A DNA stretch of 64,000 bases from Thiodiazotropha sp040793985 (GTDB taxonomy: Bacteria; Pseudomonadota; Gammaproteobacteria; Chromatiales; Chromatiaceae): the NCBI GenBank assembly GCA_040793985.1, contig JBFNJI010000003.1, forward strand, positions 434,001-498,000, read 5' to 3'. Each line of letters opens with the position of its first letter. Within the stretch, counting starts at the first letter, position 1. The position numbers were made by a program, and so were the translations under genes. Shown piece by piece: positions 1 to 8,272 of the stretch. The notes beneath the pieces are model-generated. The model was not told the DNA's origin. It searched no databases and saw only the letters and a program-made list of their open reading frames with translations.

Positions 1-465
1 GAATTCCCGGGTGGTCAGGCAGTCGAAGACCTCGCCACCACCGCCTGCACGGCGCAGGGCCATGTTCTGAGCAAGTTCGTGATCGATGAAGGCCTGGCCG
101 GAAGCCACCGCCCGGATCGCATCGACCATGATCTCGGCGGCACTGTTCTTGGTGATATAGCCTCGCGCTCCAGCGGCCAGCGCCTTCTCCACGAAAGCGG
201 TGTCGTCATGCATGCTGAAGACCAGGACTGCCGCATCGCTGTCCCGGGCGATGATACGGCGGGTCGCCTCCAGGCCGCCTATGCCTGGCAGGGAGAGGTC
301 CATTACCACCACGTCGGGTGACAGCTCGGCGAAGCGTTGGCATGCCTCTTCACCGCGCTCAGCTTCGGCAATGACCTTGATGTCGGGTATGCCGTCGAGC
401 AGGGTGCGGTAGCCCGCCCGCACCACGGCGTGATCGTCTACCAACAGTACCCGGATAGAATTCAT
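1..465 (-). CDS. NarL/FixJ-family response regulator, C-terminus cut by window edge
   Basis: The reading frame starts at an ATG (463-465, minus strand) and runs off the left edge after 155 codons with no stop. The N-terminus reads MNSIRVLLVDDHAVVRAG, the DD pair and following motif of a receiver domain. The phospho-acceptor Asp lies in VVMDLSLPG and the conserved Thr/Ser and Lys regions (VFSMHDD, GYITKNS) follow. The last visible residues, CLTTREF, are the usual opening of a LuxR-type helix-turn-helix, so the DNA-binding domain lies mostly outside the window. The gene sits 32 bp downstream of a histidine kinase gene on the same strand and is very probably its partner. The regulator at 5085-5729 is a close paralogue. 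Its targets are unknown, but the divergent TonB receptor gene is the obvious candidate. Confidence 0.93.
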   Translation of the reverse strand, partial: MNSIRVLLVDDHAVVRAGYRTLLDGIPDIKVIAEAERGEEACQRFAELSPDVVVMDLSLPGIGGLEATRRIIARDSDAAVLVFSMHDDTAFVEKALAAGARGYITKNSAAEIMVDAIRAVASGQAFIDHELAQNMALRRAGGGGEVFDCLTTREF

Positions 466-497
466 TACAACTAGCTCTCTTCCCGTTCAATTGGCCT

Positions 498-1853
498 TCA
501 GGCGAAGGGTAACTGGATATCGATTGATACACCCCGGTTGGGTTCGCTGGCAAGGGAGATTTTCCCATTCAATGCTTCGACACGTTCGCGCATGCCCAAC
601 AGTCCCATACCCTTACCCCGTTCATCCCGATCGAAACCGCGGCCATCGTCCCGTATGGACAAAACGATAGCGTCATTGTCATCCCGTTCAAGACGTATCT
701 CAACCTTCTCCGCGGCAGCGTGCTTGGAGACATTGGTAAGGGCCTCCTGTACGATGCGGTAGAGGGTGATTGCCGTGTCTTCGTGGATGCCATCGTAATT
801 GCCGGCAATGGTGAGCGCGCAGAAACTCTCTTCCTGGCGATCGTTCCAGCCGTCCGTCAGGCGCTCGATGGCAGTGACCAGTCCCAGTTCTTCAAGTGCT
901 ACCGGGCGCAGCCGGTTCATCATGTCGCGTACCACGCCATACATCTGATTGCAGACGCCGATGATAGCGTTGGCACCCTCTGGTTTGTCTGTGGTTTGTT
1001 GCCTGAGGGTAACCGCCATCGCCTTGATGGCGCTGATCGATTGCCCCAGTTCGTCATGCAGCTCCCGTGACAGGTGGCGACGCTCCGATTCCTGAACCGA
1101 ATGCAAACGCTTGTTGAGCTGGCGGTTCTCCCGCTGCTGTTCATCCAGCACCTGTGCCATGTGGTTGAACTGCTGGGAGAGCCGGTTGAGTTCTGGCAGG
1201 TTGAATTGGGGTAGGCGGGCGGCATAGTCACCCGACTGAATAACCCCGAGACCGGCACTGATCTGGTTAACCGGCCGCAGTGAGCGGCGAATGATGATGG
1301 CCATGAGGATGATGCAGAGGAGGGTGAAGACAACGACTAGAAAAACGATAGAACGCGCCTCCCGCCAGGCATCCTGAATCTCGTCCGTGGGGTCGGCGAG
1401 AATAACGATTTCGCTGGTGCCGATCAGGGGGCTGGCGATGCGCTTGCGATACTCCGCCGGCGGCGGTTTGACCAGGTCGACAAACCAGCTTGGCACACTC
1501 TGCCGAGGTTGCTGTCGACGTTCGCTGAAGGGATAGATAATGGTGCCGTCGCCCCGTACCACGGCGATGTTGAGATGACGGATATCGTGTAACTGCTGCA
1601 GATGGCTGATCAGGATCTGCTGCTCCTGCGGCTGACTATCGGCACTCCCGCTGATCAGGGCTGCGGTCAGCAGTTGCATGGTCAGGCGGGCGCTCGATTT
1701 CACCTCGTCCGAGATATTGTTACGGGTAAAGTCGATGGCGTAGTAGGCGCCGCTGGCAAGCATCGCCATCACGATGGCGATTACCAACAGTATCAGGCGG
1801 TGAGTCAGGGTCATTGGGACAGCCGGCCGCTTGTTGTCGGGAAAAAATCCCAT
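498..1853 (-). CDS. Sensor histidine kinase, LapD/MoxY-type periplasmic domain, HAMP, HisKA_3
   Basis: A 451-residue membrane kinase. Transmembrane helices lie at about residues 17-39 and 168-189, enclosing a periplasmic domain of about 130 residues. That domain ends in the sequence EIVILADPTDEIQDAW, typical of the LapD/MoxY N-terminal domain. A HAMP region follows (190-240). The phospho-acceptor is His266 in SRELHDELGQ, the HisKA_3 form. The ATPase part shows EALTNVSKHA (N box), DDGRGFD and GMGLLGMRERV. Kinases of this type (for example MoxY/MxaY) pair with NarL-type regulators, and the truncated regulator gene follows directly. An internal ATG at residue 14 (MTLTHR) is an alternative start just before the first helix. 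The gene is divergent from the TonB receptor gene with a 69-bp gap, which suggests local control. The ligand is unknown. Confidence 0.92.
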   Translation of the reverse strand: MGFFPDNKRPAVPMTLTHRLILLVIAIVMAMLASGAYYAIDFTRNNISDEVKSSARLTMQLLTAALISGSADSQPQEQQILISHLQQLHDIRHLNIAVVRGDGTIIYPFSERRQQPRQSVPSWFVDLVKPPPAEYRKRIASPLIGTSEIVILADPTDEIQDAWREARSIVFLVVVFTLLCIILMAIIIRRSLRPVNQISAGLGVIQSGDYAARLPQFNLPELNRLSQQFNHMAQVLDEQQRENRQLNKRLHSVQESERRHLSRELHDELGQSISAIKAMAVTLRQQTTDKPEGANAIIGVCNQMYGVVRDMMNRLRPVALEELGLVTAIERLTDGWNDRQEESFCALTIAGNYDGIHEDTAITLYRIVQEALTNVSKHAAAEKVEIRLERDDNDAIVLSIRDDGRGFDRDERGKGMGLLGMRERVEALNGKISLASEPNRGVSIDIQLPFA

Positions 1854-1922
1854 GGCATCCCGGGAACAACTGGATTATTTATTGCATTAATCAAGCCGTA
1901 CATAGCTTCGGAGTGAATCACG

Positions 1923-3983
1923 ATGTCCATTGTTCGTCAAACCCTAACACTCACTTTGGCTCTACTTGCCACCTCCCCGTTTAACCCTGCCATAGCTGAA
2001 GAAACAGGCAGGTCGACCCCTCTCGACGACATCACGGTCACCGCCACCCGGGTTGAAAAATCCTTGCAGGCGGTTCCTGCCGCCATCGGTATCGTACAAC
2101 AGGAGGAGATCCAGTTCGCCGAACCCCAGCTCGGCCTGGATGAGTCCCTGAGCAAGGTGCCCGGCATCTTCATGCAGAATCGCTACAACTTTGCCCAGGA
2201 CCTGCGGGTATCGATTCGCGGTTTCGGCGCCCGCTCCGCTTTCGGTATCCGCGGTATCAAGGTTATCGTCGACGGAATACCGGAGACCCTGCCGGATGGC
2301 CAGGCCAATGTGGACAGCATCGACATCGGTTCCATCGGCAATATGCAGGTGATTCGCGGACCTGTCTCCGCCCTCTATGGCAATGCCTCTGGAGGTGCCT
2401 TGCTGATCGAGTCAGAGGAGCCACCGGAGACACCCTTCATCGCCCTGCGTCCGACCTTCGGTGAGGACGGATTGCAGAAGCATCAGCTAAAGTTCGGCGG
2501 CAAGGCGGAGCGGTTCGACTATCTGGTGAACCTATCCAACCTGAACTATGACGGTTACCGCGAACACAGCGGTACGGAACTCAGCGCCCTGAACAGCAAA
2601 TTCGGCGTCGATCTCGACGGCGGCGCCCGTCTCTCAACCGTGATCAACTACACCGATTCACCCAAGGCCGACGATCCAGGCGGTCTCAGCGAGGCATTGG
2701 TCGACGAGGATCCGACCCAGGCCTGGACGCGTAACCTGAGCCTCGATTCCGGTGAGAAGCTTGAGCAGACCCGGCTCGGCTTCGTCTACGACAGGCCGCT
2801 GGGTGACAGTGGCGAGCTTCGGGTTCACAACTACTATGTCTCCCGGGATCTGGCAAACCGCCTGCCCATCGGTGCCACGGGTCACGGCATCCTGCTGGAT
2901 CGTTTTGCTGTCGGTGGCGGTGCCCAATATACCCACAGCGCCCCTCTCTCTGGGCATGCCAACCGGCTTACGCTGGGTATCGACCTGGATCGCCAGGAGG
3001 ATGAACGCAAGCGCTTCCTTCTCGCGGGAGAGAGCCTGGGTAGCAAGATCCAGGACCAGGACGAAGAGGTTGGCACTGTCGGTCTCTACATCCAGAACGA
3101 ATACAGCATTAACGAACACATGGAATTGACCCTGGGAGGCCGTTACGATCGCCTCGACTTCGATGTGGAGGACAAGTTTCTCGGCAATGGAGACGACTCC
3201 GGCGATCGCAGCTTTCGTAAGTTCAGCCCGACTCTGGGTCTGCGTTACACCCCCAGACCAGGACTCAATCTCTATGCCAATATCTCCCGCTCCTTCGAGT
3301 CACCCACCGCGGTGGAATTGCGCGACCCTGACGGCGCCGGCTTCAATCAGGCGCTAGATCCACAACAGGCCACCAACTATGAGGTAGGTGTAAAAGGCAG
3401 ACTTGGCAACAAGGTGCGTTATGATCTGGCTCTGTTCACCATGGATGTCAAGGATGAGTTGGTACCCTTTGAGATGGATGATATAGAGTTCTACGAGAAT
3501 GCGGGTGAATCGAGGCGCAACGGCCTGGAGGCTCAATTGGTGTTCGAACCGTTAGAGCACCTGATCGCCACCCTGGCCTATACCTATTCCGACTTCGAAT
3601 TCGATGAATTCATCAATGACAACGGCGACGATTTCAGCGGCAAGACCATACCCGGCGTCCCGGAAAATCTGCTCAGCGCCGACTTCACATATGCCCATCC
3701 CAACGGAGTATATGGCCAGTTTACCGCCCTCTACGTGGATGAGATCTATGCCGACAACGCGAATTCGGTAACCAACGATGCCTATACCGTGGCCGATCTA
3801 CGTCTCGGCTATACTGGATTTATTGGTCCCTGGGAGCTTGCGCCCTTCATCGGCGTGAATAATATGTTCGACAAACAGTACAACGGCAATGTGCGTATCA
3901 ACGCCTTCGGCGGGCGCTATTTTGAGCCGGCTCCCGACCGGGATTTCTATGCCGGACTTACCCTGCGTTACGATTTCGAGTAG
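1923..3983 (+). CDS. TonB-dependent outer-membrane receptor, PqqU/YncD-like
   Basis: A 686-residue receptor with a signal peptide ending near AIA (residue 25), a TonB box (DDITVTATR), a plug domain and a 22-strand type barrel ending in the aromatic-rich LTLRYDFE. As far as I can recall the E. coli protein YncD (now PqqU, the pyrroloquinoline quinone receptor), the resemblance is strong: VPGIFMQNRYNFAQDL, SIRGFGARSAFGIRGI, DGIPETLPDGQ, VSALYGNASGG, KADDPGG, GNGDDSGD and FESPTAVEL all have near-identical counterparts. The ATG has a GGAGTGA ribosome site. The receptor is flanked by two kinases of the MoxY class, members of which control PQQ-dependent dehydrogenases in other proteobacteria. PQQ uptake is therefore a reasonable inference, though another FecA/YncD-type ligand is possible. 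The gene is followed after 28 bp by a small cytoplasmic protein gene. Confidence 0.88.
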   Translation: MSIVRQTLTLTLALLATSPFNPAIAEETGRSTPLDDITVTATRVEKSLQAVPAAIGIVQQEEIQFAEPQLGLDESLSKVPGIFMQNRYNFAQDLRVSIRGFGARSAFGIRGIKVIVDGIPETLPDGQANVDSIDIGSIGNMQVIRGPVSALYGNASGGALLIESEEPPETPFIALRPTFGEDGLQKHQLKFGGKAERFDYLVNLSNLNYDGYREHSGTELSALNSKFGVDLDGGARLSTVINYTDSPKADDPGGLSEALVDEDPTQAWTRNLSLDSGEKLEQTRLGFVYDRPLGDSGELRVHNYYVSRDLANRLPIGATGHGILLDRFAVGGGAQYTHSAPLSGHANRLTLGIDLDRQEDERKRFLLAGESLGSKIQDQDEEVGTVGLYIQNEYSINEHMELTLGGRYDRLDFDVEDKFLGNGDDSGDRSFRKFSPTLGLRYTPRPGLNLYANISRSFESPTAVELRDPDGAGFNQALDPQQATNYEVGVKGRLGNKVRYDLALFTMDVKDELVPFEMDDIEFYENAGESRRNGLEAQLVFEPLEHLIATLAYTYSDFEFDEFINDNGDDFSGKTIPGVPENLLSADFTYAHPNGVYGQFTALYVDEIYADNANSVTNDAYTVADLRLGYTGFIGPWELAPFIGVNNMFDKQYNGNVRINAFGGRYFEPAPDRDFYAGLTLRYDFE

Positions 3984-4011
3984 CTTAGCTTCACCACCAA
4001 GGAGAACTGCC

Positions 4012-4374
4012 ATGGCACTGGCCGATCCCTGTTGTACCCTGGTCCCCTACTTCAAGGTTCACGAGGGCAAGCTCGAGGAGTTTCGCCGCCTTGGCGAGCA
4101 GTTTCTGGAGAAGACCATGAACGAAGCCAAATGCATGCACTACGGTTTCAGCTTCAATGGAATGCAGGCCCACTGTCGTGAAGGCTATGCCGATGCGGAG
4201 GGGATACTTGCCCACCTGGAGAATGTGGGCGCGCTGCTGGATCAGGCGTTGAAGATTGCAGACATCACCCGGCTTGAGATTCATGCCCCAGCAGCCGAGA
4301 TCGAAAAGCTGCGTGAACCGCTAAGTTCACTCAATCCCGAATTCTATACCATGGAGATCGGTTTTCGTCGTTGA
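4012..4374 (+). CDS. Small protein of putative ABM / dimeric alpha-beta-barrel type
   Basis: A 120-residue soluble protein with no signal peptide. The ATG at 4012 is chosen because an AAGGAGAA ribosome site stands 9 bases upstream; a longer in-frame opening from 3889 would overlap the receptor gene. Visible features are an initial CC pair (residues 7-8), a strand-like opening (CTLVPYFKVHEGKLEEF), a CREGYADAEGILAHL segment and a C-terminal MEIGFRR. This pattern recalls the antibiotic-biosynthesis-monooxygenase/quinol-monooxygenase fold, but no catalytic residue can be named with certainty. It lies 28 bp after the TonB receptor and is probably cotranscribed, so it may act on or buffer the imported compound (inference). 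Confidence 0.8.
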   Translation: MALADPCCTLVPYFKVHEGKLEEFRRLGEQFLEKTMNEAKCMHYGFSFNGMQAHCREGYADAEGILAHLENVGALLDQALKIADITRLEIHAPAAEIEKLREPLSSLNPEFYTMEIGFRR

Positions 4375-4739
4375 CCCAAAGCCAATATCTTGGTCTGGAT
4401 ATAAGATTTCGCAAGGCGATAAGCGTATCGAGTTCCAGCTCTTATACAGAGCCCGTCCATAGCTAATTTCTCATTACTGGGTTAAACGGTCACCGGGCAT
4501 GCCCGGCTGTGTATGATCTTTGTGGTTTTACCAAGTTGATTTTCACTTGGCCCGGTGAATATTACATCGGGTAGCTGTGCACAATTTAACCCGCATACAG
4601 CTGGTCGATAACTAAAGTACGATTTACAAACAGTGCTTAAAGCATGCGGAGTGGATGTTTGTGTGGTTCTGTTTGATCAGGACCAATCATTAAAAAGCAG
4701 TATGAAACCGTGGCATATGCCATTACAAGGAGGTGAAGT
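4375..4739. other. 365-bp intergenic region without a gene, with two inverted repeats
   Basis: No coding frame with a ribosome site is visible. A perfect 14-base palindrome CCGGGCATGCCCGG lies at 4493-4506, and CCAAGT...ACTTGG with an 8-base loop lies at 4531-4550. Neither is followed by a T-run, so they look more like operator or processing elements than terminators. The region should contain the 3' end of the receptor transcript and the promoter for the small secreted protein gene at 4740, but I could not pick out a convincing -35/-10 pair. Confidence 0.4.
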
Positions 4740-5279
4740 ATGAAGATCCCATATCGCAATATCCTGTCGATCAGCAGCAGCGCAATGATGCTTGGAGTCA
4801 GTTTTTCGGGTTTTGCCGAGCAATGGTCCGGAAAAGACAACACCCATAAAAAGATTTGGCGATCAGGCCCCGTAGTTATTGGAGAGACACCACGTGTAAG
4901 AGTAGAGGATACCGATGCCATGCTGGAATTGAGCCGTCCAATTGCGGCTTCCGGTATCCCCTTGCTGAGCGCCAAAGCTGTATATCAAGGTAACGTCTCA
5001 ACAGTTTTTCAAGTGGATACAAAAGGTGTCTATGTGGGCGGTGCGTCCCTGTGGCGCGAGATTCTCAGGCTTAATCAGTGGTTCCTACTCCTTAATGATC
5101 AACCCATGTTTGATTGCCAGGCGGACAAGTTCGACAGGGGAGTTGATGTCGAGCTTCTGTCTGATATTGGTCTGATAGTTGGCGACTGTTTTAAGTCCGA
5201 TATCGAGTGCAGTGGCGATATCCTCTATCGACTTACCCTCTGCCAGGAGTCGAAACACCTCAAACTCTCTCGTGGTTAG
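4740..5279 (+). CDS. Hypothetical secreted protein whose 3' part runs antisense through a regulator gene
   Basis: The start is unusually well marked: AAGGAGGTGA stands 5 bases before the ATG. The first 25 residues form a signal peptide ending in FSGFAEQ. About 115 residues then follow with no family I recognise (WRSGPVVIGETP, ELSRPIAASGIPLLSAKAVYQG, VFQVDTKGVYVGGASLW). From 5085 onward the frame is the exact antisense of the helix-turn-helix end of the convergent response regulator, so the last 65 residues (for example CQADKFDRGVDVELL) are probably not original protein sequence. Either the native stop was lost by a deletion or frameshift, or the protein really ends this way. Position beside the PqqU-like receptor and the second two-component system suggests a shared periplasmic role (inference). 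Confidence 0.6.
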   Translation: MKIPYRNILSISSSAMMLGVSFSGFAEQWSGKDNTHKKIWRSGPVVIGETPRVRVEDTDAMLELSRPIAASGIPLLSAKAVYQGNVSTVFQVDTKGVYVGGASLWREILRLNQWFLLLNDQPMFDCQADKFDRGVDVELLSDIGLIVGDCFKSDIECSGDILYRLTLCQESKHLKLSRG

Positions 5280-5729
5280 CAGTTGCGCCGGATCGTCATC
5301 ACCGGCCGCGCTGTTGAATGCCAGCTTCCGAGCCATATCCCCACTCAAGCATTTTTCACCGACGCTGGCCTTTTTTACGGCACTTATCAGCTCGTTTGTC
5401 GGCCCCGACTTGGCAATGTATCCCATCGCCCCGACGCTCATTGACTGGATGGCATAATTGATATTTTCATGCATGGTATAGATGATGATCTTGGCGTCCG
5501 GCCATTCTTCCAGGATTCGTCTCAATGCCTCGAAGCCCCCCATGCCCGGCATGGACAGGTCCATGATCACTACATTCGGTACATGTTCAGCGTAGAGTCG
5601 GTAGGCCTGATCGCCATTCTCGGCTTCACCGATCACGCTTATCTCACTATTTTGCTCCAACAGCCTGGTCAATCCGGACCTGACGACCGCATGATCATCA
5701 GCCAGTAATACGCTGATCTGCCGACTCAT
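5085..5729 (-). CDS. NarL/FixJ-family response regulator
   Basis: A complete 214-residue regulator. The receiver domain (about 1-120) shows LLADDHAVVRSGL, the phospho-acceptor in VIMDLSMPGMGGFEAL, and the signature Thr and Lys in IYTMHEN and YIAKSGP. A linker leads to a LuxR-type helix-turn-helix at about 150-210 (LLTTREFEVFRLLAEGKS, IGLKTVANYQ, NSPVELVRLAI). The ATG overlaps the stop of the upstream kinase gene in an ATGA junction, so the two are translationally coupled. It is clearly paralogous to the truncated regulator at the left edge, and the same MoxX/NarL-type architecture suggests related promoters. The 3' end overlaps, tail to tail, the reading frame of the secreted protein at 4740. 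Confidence 0.93.
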   Translation of the reverse strand: MSRQISVLLADDHAVVRSGLTRLLEQNSEISVIGEAENGDQAYRLYAEHVPNVVIMDLSMPGMGGFEALRRILEEWPDAKIIIYTMHENINYAIQSMSVGAMGYIAKSGPTNELISAVKKASVGEKCLSGDMARKLAFNSAAGDDDPAQLLTTREFEVFRLLAEGKSIEDIATALDIGLKTVANYQTNIRQKLDINSPVELVRLAIKHGLIIKE

Positions 5730-7066
5730 GTGACTTCCCCAAGTCTTGGGATGCTGATCCTTATGCCTACCCCTATGTTCTGCTTGGCCTCTATGACCAT
5801 TTTGCCAGCCACACTCTCAACTCGTTGTTGCATACCTGAAATGCCAAAACTGGATCTCTGCTCATCGACATCAAAACCTCTGCCGTTGTCTGTCACCTCG
5901 AGCGAATAGTCCGTACGACTGGTGTGCAGATCGATGCTGACTCTGGTTGCACGGGAGTGACGGCTGATATTAGTCAGACACTCTTGGAGAACGCGGTAGA
6001 GGGTCAACTGAATGGCTTCATCGCTTAAGTTAAAGTTATCCTGGATTTTATAATCGAGAGTTATCTGTGTGTGTCTCTCATGCCACGACTCAATGAGTTC
6101 CTGGATCGCATCCACGAAGCTCAGCTCATCGAGCCCGCCGGGTCGCAATCGTTTGAGCATGCTTCTAAGGATTGCCATCATATGCAGGGCGTTCTCATCT
6201 ATGGCCTGCGCGCTTTTGGTACTGGAAGTATGGTCCGTCGACTCTTTTATCACCGATGCGTCAACGTGTATCGCTGTCAGATGTTGGCCAATTTCGTCAT
6301 GCAGTTCCTGCGCCAGGCTCTTGCGCTCCGTCTCTTGCAAACGAATTATGCGTTGAGTCAAGCGCTGGTTATGCAGAATGCTGTTCTGCATTGTTGCTGC
6401 CATGGTATTGAATCTTTGGCTGATGATGGCCAACTCGGGAAGTTTGAAAACAGGGAGTCGTGTTTCAAGCCGTCCAGCTTCAATATCGGACAACGCCTTC
6501 GTGATATGAGTAACAGGCCTCAAGGCGTTTGCGACAACCAGATAAACCATAATGTTCACCACGAGGAAGATCAGCGTAATCATTAGCAGCAGTGTTTTTG
6601 TTTCTGCCCATGCTTCAGTTATTTCGCTGTTGGGTTCGGGGCTGACCACGAGTTCGCCTATCTTGGTTTTATTCGTATAGACGGGCAGGCGTGTTTCGGG
6701 GATGTTCCCTAAGGCTGTGAACATCAGATTCTTGAACCAGTTTGGTGTGGTCTGGTTTTCTTGTTGCGGTATCGGTTTATTGCTTTCAATTAAATTATTA
6801 TCAAGGTCATGGAAGGCAATCAAAAGATGGCGAACATTCGCTAGTTGGTTGAGTTTGAACCTGGCGGGCTGTTGCAGTGCCGTCTTTTCTGTCTTTGAAA
6901 TATGAGGTAGTTCTGCTGTTAGCATATGTATGGCAAAAGCCATTGCCGATGTTGATTCTGCACGCACATTCTCTCGTGCAATATTCACTGTCTGTATGGC
7001 ACTGATGGCAAGAATGATCACCAGTACTAGGGTTACGATAAGATTGAGTCTGAATCGAAGGTTCAC
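5726..7066 (-). CDS. Sensor histidine kinase, LapD/MoxY-type, second copy
   Basis: A 446-residue kinase starting at GTG (7064-7066); no strong ribosome site is visible. Transmembrane helices lie at about residues 7-27 and 158-178. The periplasmic domain ends in GELVVSPEPNSEITEAW, matching the LapD/MoxY-type domain of the kinase at 498-1853. HAMP is followed by the HisKA_3 motif AQELHDEIGQHLTAI with the phospho-acceptor His. The ATPase region shows QECLTNISRHS, TDNGRGFD and GISGMQQRVES. The gene overlaps its regulator by 4 bp. The two kinase/regulator pairs flank the PqqU-like receptor, so they are probably an ancient local duplication with separate inputs, or a cascade. Confidence 0.91.
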   Translation of the reverse strand: MNLRFRLNLIVTLVLVIILAISAIQTVNIARENVRAESTSAMAFAIHMLTAELPHISKTEKTALQQPARFKLNQLANVRHLLIAFHDLDNNLIESNKPIPQQENQTTPNWFKNLMFTALGNIPETRLPVYTNKTKIGELVVSPEPNSEITEAWAETKTLLLMITLIFLVVNIMVYLVVANALRPVTHITKALSDIEAGRLETRLPVFKLPELAIISQRFNTMAATMQNSILHNQRLTQRIIRLQETERKSLAQELHDEIGQHLTAIHVDASVIKESTDHTSSTKSAQAIDENALHMMAILRSMLKRLRPGGLDELSFVDAIQELIESWHERHTQITLDYKIQDNFNLSDEAIQLTLYRVLQECLTNISRHSRATRVSIDLHTSRTDYSLEVTDNGRGFDVDEQRSSFGISGMQQRVESVAGKMVIEAKQNIGVGIRISIPRLGEVT

Positions 7067-7243
7067 GTATTCATACCAGAATCAAGATGAGTGTCAGGAT
7101 ATTGTAAAGCTCTTTGACAGAGTGTAGATAGAAATAAGCGGAATCAATTTGCGACTATTGGCATGCATTCGCGGCCAAATAGTCACTTGCTAGCCGGTTG
7201 TTTAAGCATCTCAAGCAAAAAACAATGTTCAAGGGCGGTCCCG

Positions 7244-8209
7244 TCAAGCCAGGCGATTGAGCTGTTCACCGGCGAGAAATGCTTGGATGTTTGCGGTCGC
7301 ACCGTCAATCAGGCGCTGCCTCGCCTCCCTGCTGGCCCATGCGATATGGGGTGTCACAATCAGGTTTGGGATATCGGGGTTAAGCAGCGGGTTGCCATCA
7401 ACCGGCGGTTCTGTCGTCACCACGTCCACACCCGCGCCTCCCAATTCGCCACGGACCAGGGCATCCGCCAGCGCTGTTTCATTCACGATGCCGCCGCGAG
7501 CCGTATTGATCAGCAGGGCGTGAGATTGCATCAAAGCGAGTTCACGGGCGCCGATCAGGTTGCGGGTGTTCTCCACCAGAGGTACATGTATCGACAGTAC
7601 ATCCACCAGAGGCAGCAGTCTATCCAGTGGCAGGCGACCGTGGGCAGGCGCACGGCCGGGGCGTTGGGCAACCAGGACCTGCATGCCAAAGGCCTCGGCC
7701 AAGCGACTCACGCCTCGGCCCAGTTCGCCATGACCGAGGATGCCCATGCATTTGCCTGATAGCTCCCAGATAGGATAATCGAGAAAACAGAAATGACTCG
7801 CCTGTTGCCAGTCTCCTCTTGCGACGGCCATTCGATAGTTATGCTGGTGGGTGATGAGAGACAGGATCAATGAGAAAACATGTTGAACCACCGAGGGGGT
7901 GGCGTACCCGGTCACATTGGTGACGGCAATCCCCAACTCGGCAGCGGCTTCAAGGTCTACGTTGTTACTGCCTGTGGCGGCGATACAGATCAGTTTTAGG
8001 TTTTCACAGGCGGTCAAACAGCCGCGGTCGAGAACCACCTTGTTGCTTATCGCCAGCTCGGCATCGATGATCCGTCGAAGAATTTGCTGGGGTCCGGTCA
8101 TTTGGTGCCAGCCCCACTGCCTAGCCATGGCCTTCAACGGAGACCATGCGATATCTCCGGAGTCGACCGAACCCACATCGAGAAATACACCCTTGTCAAA
8201 CAAAGCCAT
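7244..8209 (-). CDS. D-isomer 2-hydroxyacid dehydrogenase (glycerate dehydrogenase-like)
   Basis: A 321-residue NAD(P)-dependent oxidoreductase of the HprA/SerA family, reducing a 2-keto acid such as hydroxypyruvate or glyoxylate. The cofactor fold is seen at GILGHGELGRGVSRLA (GxGxxG form). The family signature continues with LLINTARGGIVNETAL, the catalytic Arg in NTARGG, Glu in VVTTEPP and His in VTPHIAWAS. ATG at 8209 is preferred over an in-frame TTG at 8251 because it begins the conserved fold, although GGAG is immediately adjacent. The gene starts 63 bp after the stop of kaiB on the same strand and may be read from the Kai operon. The exact substrate cannot be told from the sequence. Confidence 0.88.
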   Translation of the reverse strand: MALFDKGVFLDVGSVDSGDIAWSPLKAMARQWGWHQMTGPQQILRRIIDAELAISNKVVLDRGCLTACENLKLICIAATGSNNVDLEAAAELGIAVTNVTGYATPSVVQHVFSLILSLITHQHNYRMAVARGDWQQASHFCFLDYPIWELSGKCMGILGHGELGRGVSRLAEAFGMQVLVAQRPGRAPAHGRLPLDRLLPLVDVLSIHVPLVENTRNLIGARELALMQSHALLINTARGGIVNETALADALVRGELGGAGVDVVTTEPPVDGNPLLNPDIPNLIVTPHIAWASREARQRLIDGATANIQAFLAGEQLNRLA

Positions 8210-8272
8210 CTCCAGACTGATAGCTACAAAGGTACCGAAACGAGGAGTCAAACCGGATATGAGAGATCGGAT

